Part shown: piece after piece, positions 62,891 through 64,000 of the stretch | Layout: each line of letters starts with the position of its first letter | Numbering within the stretch: position 1 is the first letter of the stretch | Position numbers and translations under genes: made by a program | The notes under the pieces: model-generated | What the model was told of the DNA's origin: nothing | Databases searched by the model: none | What the model saw: the letters and a program-made list of their open reading frames with translations, nothing else | Assembly: GCA_900258555.1 (NCBI GenBank) | Contig: LT984854.1 | Coordinates: 428,509 to 492,508, forward strand | Direction of reading: 5' to 3' | DNA from: an uncultured Desulfobacterium sp. | GTDB taxonomy: Bacteria; Desulfobacterota; DSM-4660; Desulfatiglandales; Desulfatiglandaceae | DNA: 64,000 nt

Positions 62891-63927
62891 GATGCGGATA
62901 GGGTGCGGATGGATGCGTTGTTTTTCCATTCTCCGTCAAGCTCATTGATGTCAGATCGGCTTTCTTTGGGCAGCCATTTGTAATATGTGCGGTAGGTAAT
63001 ATCGGTTGAACCATGCCCCATCTCTTTACTAACCTCTGCTAAAGAATCCCCTTTGCTGAGCCTTAATGTGGCGTAGCTGTGGCGCATGTCATGAGGCGTC
63101 CGCCTTCTAAGGCCTGATCGCTCCATTGCCCTGTTCCAAACCCGGGGTATGAAGTTGTAGTAATTAATAAACTGGCCATCTTCATTGTAAAAAACCCACT
63201 CTGGAACTTCATCCCAGCCTTTTTTTAGTTTTTCCTCTTTGGCTTGTTGCCGATGCTTCTTTAAGACCTCAATAAGTTGGGTGGTCATCCTGACAAATCT
63301 CTTGCTTGACTTAGTTTTTGGAGTTGTGATTTTTCCCCTGGTGATATTACGCTGCACCATGATCAATTCATTAAAGAAATCAATATCGGACCATTTCAGG
63401 GCTATCAGTTCGCCTATCCTTAGACCTGTTCGAAATCCGCATAGGACAAGCGGATAGTATCTTGGAAAATGATCCATAAAGACTTTTTCGAGTTGAACCC
63501 TTTCATCCCAGGGAAGCGGATCTGGTTCTCTGGCCGGAATTTCATCTTCAGGGCGGGGGACAATAACGCCTCGTGCCGGATTCACTTCAATATAGCCATC
63601 AGGGGTATGTGCACTTTTAAGGATAGCACTCATGCAGTTTTTTATGTTCTTAACAGTGCCACTCCGTAAGCCGCTTTTTATTTTGAGATAAATAAAATCT
63701 CCAATCGCTTTTGAGGTAATTTCGTTTAAGGGTACCGTCGCAAATGAGGGAAGAAGATCCACATCAATAATCCTTTGATATCCTATGCGGGTAGAATTTT
63801 TTAATGACAATTTCGCGACCTTATCAAACCACCCCGGATTATTCTCCCACCCATATACATATTCCTTAAAGGTAGGACACGTGGAAGCCTGTGGTTTTTC
63901 TGGTAGTGTAAAATCTTTTGTGTAAAA
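62881..63927 (-). CDS. Tyrosine recombinase (phage-type integrase), N-terminus missing
   Basis: The catalytic core is intact: first Arg in FRTGLRIGELIALKW, HDMRHSYATLRL (His/Arg), GHGSTDITYRTYYKW (final His and catalytic Tyr). The frame is open back to 63927, with a core-binding domain (TFKEYVYGWENNP, TRIGYQRIIDVDLLPSF), but there is no ATG; the only start I see is TTG 63810, mid-domain. The usual N-terminal arm-binding domain is therefore absent or broken. Its 3' end lies 39 bases from tRNA-Cys, as with tRNA-targeting integrases, so the island would extend to the right. Probably a decayed element. Confidence 0.8.
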   Translation of the reverse strand, partial: FYTKDFTLPEKPQASTCPTFKEYVYGWENNPGWFDKVAKLSLKNSTRIGYQRIIDVDLLPSFATVPLNEITSKAIGDFIYLKIKSGLRSGTVKNIKNCMSAILKSAHTPDGYIEVNPARGVIVPRPEDEIPAREPDPLPWDERVQLEKVFMDHFPRYYPLVLCGFRTGLRIGELIALKWSDIDFFNELIMVQRNITRGKITTPKTKSSKRFVRMTTQLIEVLKKHRQQAKEEKLKKGWDEVPEWVFYNEDGQFINYYNFIPRVWNRAMERSGLRRRTPHDMRHSYATLRLSKGDSLAEVSKEMGHGSTDITYRTYYKWLPKESRSDINELDGEWKNNASIRTLSASKN

Positions 63928-64000
63928 TTATAACTTGTCGAAAAAAAGGCGCTTTTCCTTTATAAGGGTTTTACGACAAACCAATTAAAAAAAAGGAGAA
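63928..64000. other. Non-coding end with short inverted repeat
   Basis: TTGTCG (63935-63940) and CGACAA (63974-63979) bracket a CTTTATAAGGG centre. The sequence ends inside this stretch, upstream of the truncated integrase. It may be the edge of an inserted repeat that removed the integrase 5' end. Confidence 0.35.

Overview
The window looks like a chromosomal segment of a strictly anaerobic, Gram-negative bacterium of the Desulfobacterota (former Deltaproteobacteria). I infer this from acetyl-CoA synthase/corrinoid protein genes of the Wood-Ljungdahl pathway, the DapL (LL-diaminopimelate aminotransferase) route to lysine, the carboxyspermidine route to spermidine, type IV pilus retraction ATPases, outer-membrane efflux lipoproteins and a sigma-54 enhancer-binding regulator. 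No 16S gene is present and no search was run, so the placement is an inference.

Layout. 1-4277: end of an acetyl-CoA pathway operon (acsB 3' part, acsC, acsE), with a decayed IS200/IS605 element between acsC and acsE, closed by a strong terminator and followed by a small zinc-ribbon gene. 4317-12006: envelope and signalling genes (glycine-zipper lipoprotein, PEGA-domain Ser/Thr kinase, secreted protein, GHMP kinase, zinc-ribbon protein, two PilT-type ATPases). 12291-24367: mostly housekeeping (panB, panE, MFS exporter, trmJ, rhodanese, MauE/DoxX-like protein, der, PfpI-like protein, an RdgC-like pair, DHH-CBS protein, S1-domain protein). 23696-34617: an accessory block with a type I-C CRISPR-Cas locus in an unusual order (cas5-cas8c-cas7-cas3-[four-helix protein]-cas4-cas1-cas2-array). 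A remnant of a second cas3 lies upstream, two four-helix-bundle genes carry nonamer repeats, and a VapBC pair abuts the degenerate array end. 34893-43589: PAP2 phosphatase, APC permease, and a full arginine-to-spermidine pathway (speA, speB, carboxynorspermidine dehydrogenase, nspC), then a phosphodiesterase. 44042-55146: a Spy/ZraP-like periplasmic protein, a MacAB-type tripartite efflux pump, a diheme cytochrome and accessory genes, divergent from a sensor kinase and sigma-54 response regulator. The divergent region carries a near-consensus -24/-12 promoter and palindromic candidate enhancer sites. 55377-62562: lysine/diaminopimelate operon (lysA, dapF, dapA, dapB, dapL) with folK, transaldolase and lytic transglycosylase. 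62628-64000: tRNA-Gly, tRNA-Cys, and a tyrosine integrase whose N-terminus is missing.

Four palindromic or long-inverted-repeat elements resembling MITEs lie at gene boundaries (16896-17040, 43608-43863, 53471-53731, 59203-59348). The first and last appear to be diverged copies of one ~145-bp family. The most interesting points are the rebuilt CRISPR-Cas locus with its four-helix-bundle partner, these palindromic elements (one supplies the start of a coding sequence), and the self-contained sigma-54 envelope-stress/efflux regulon.
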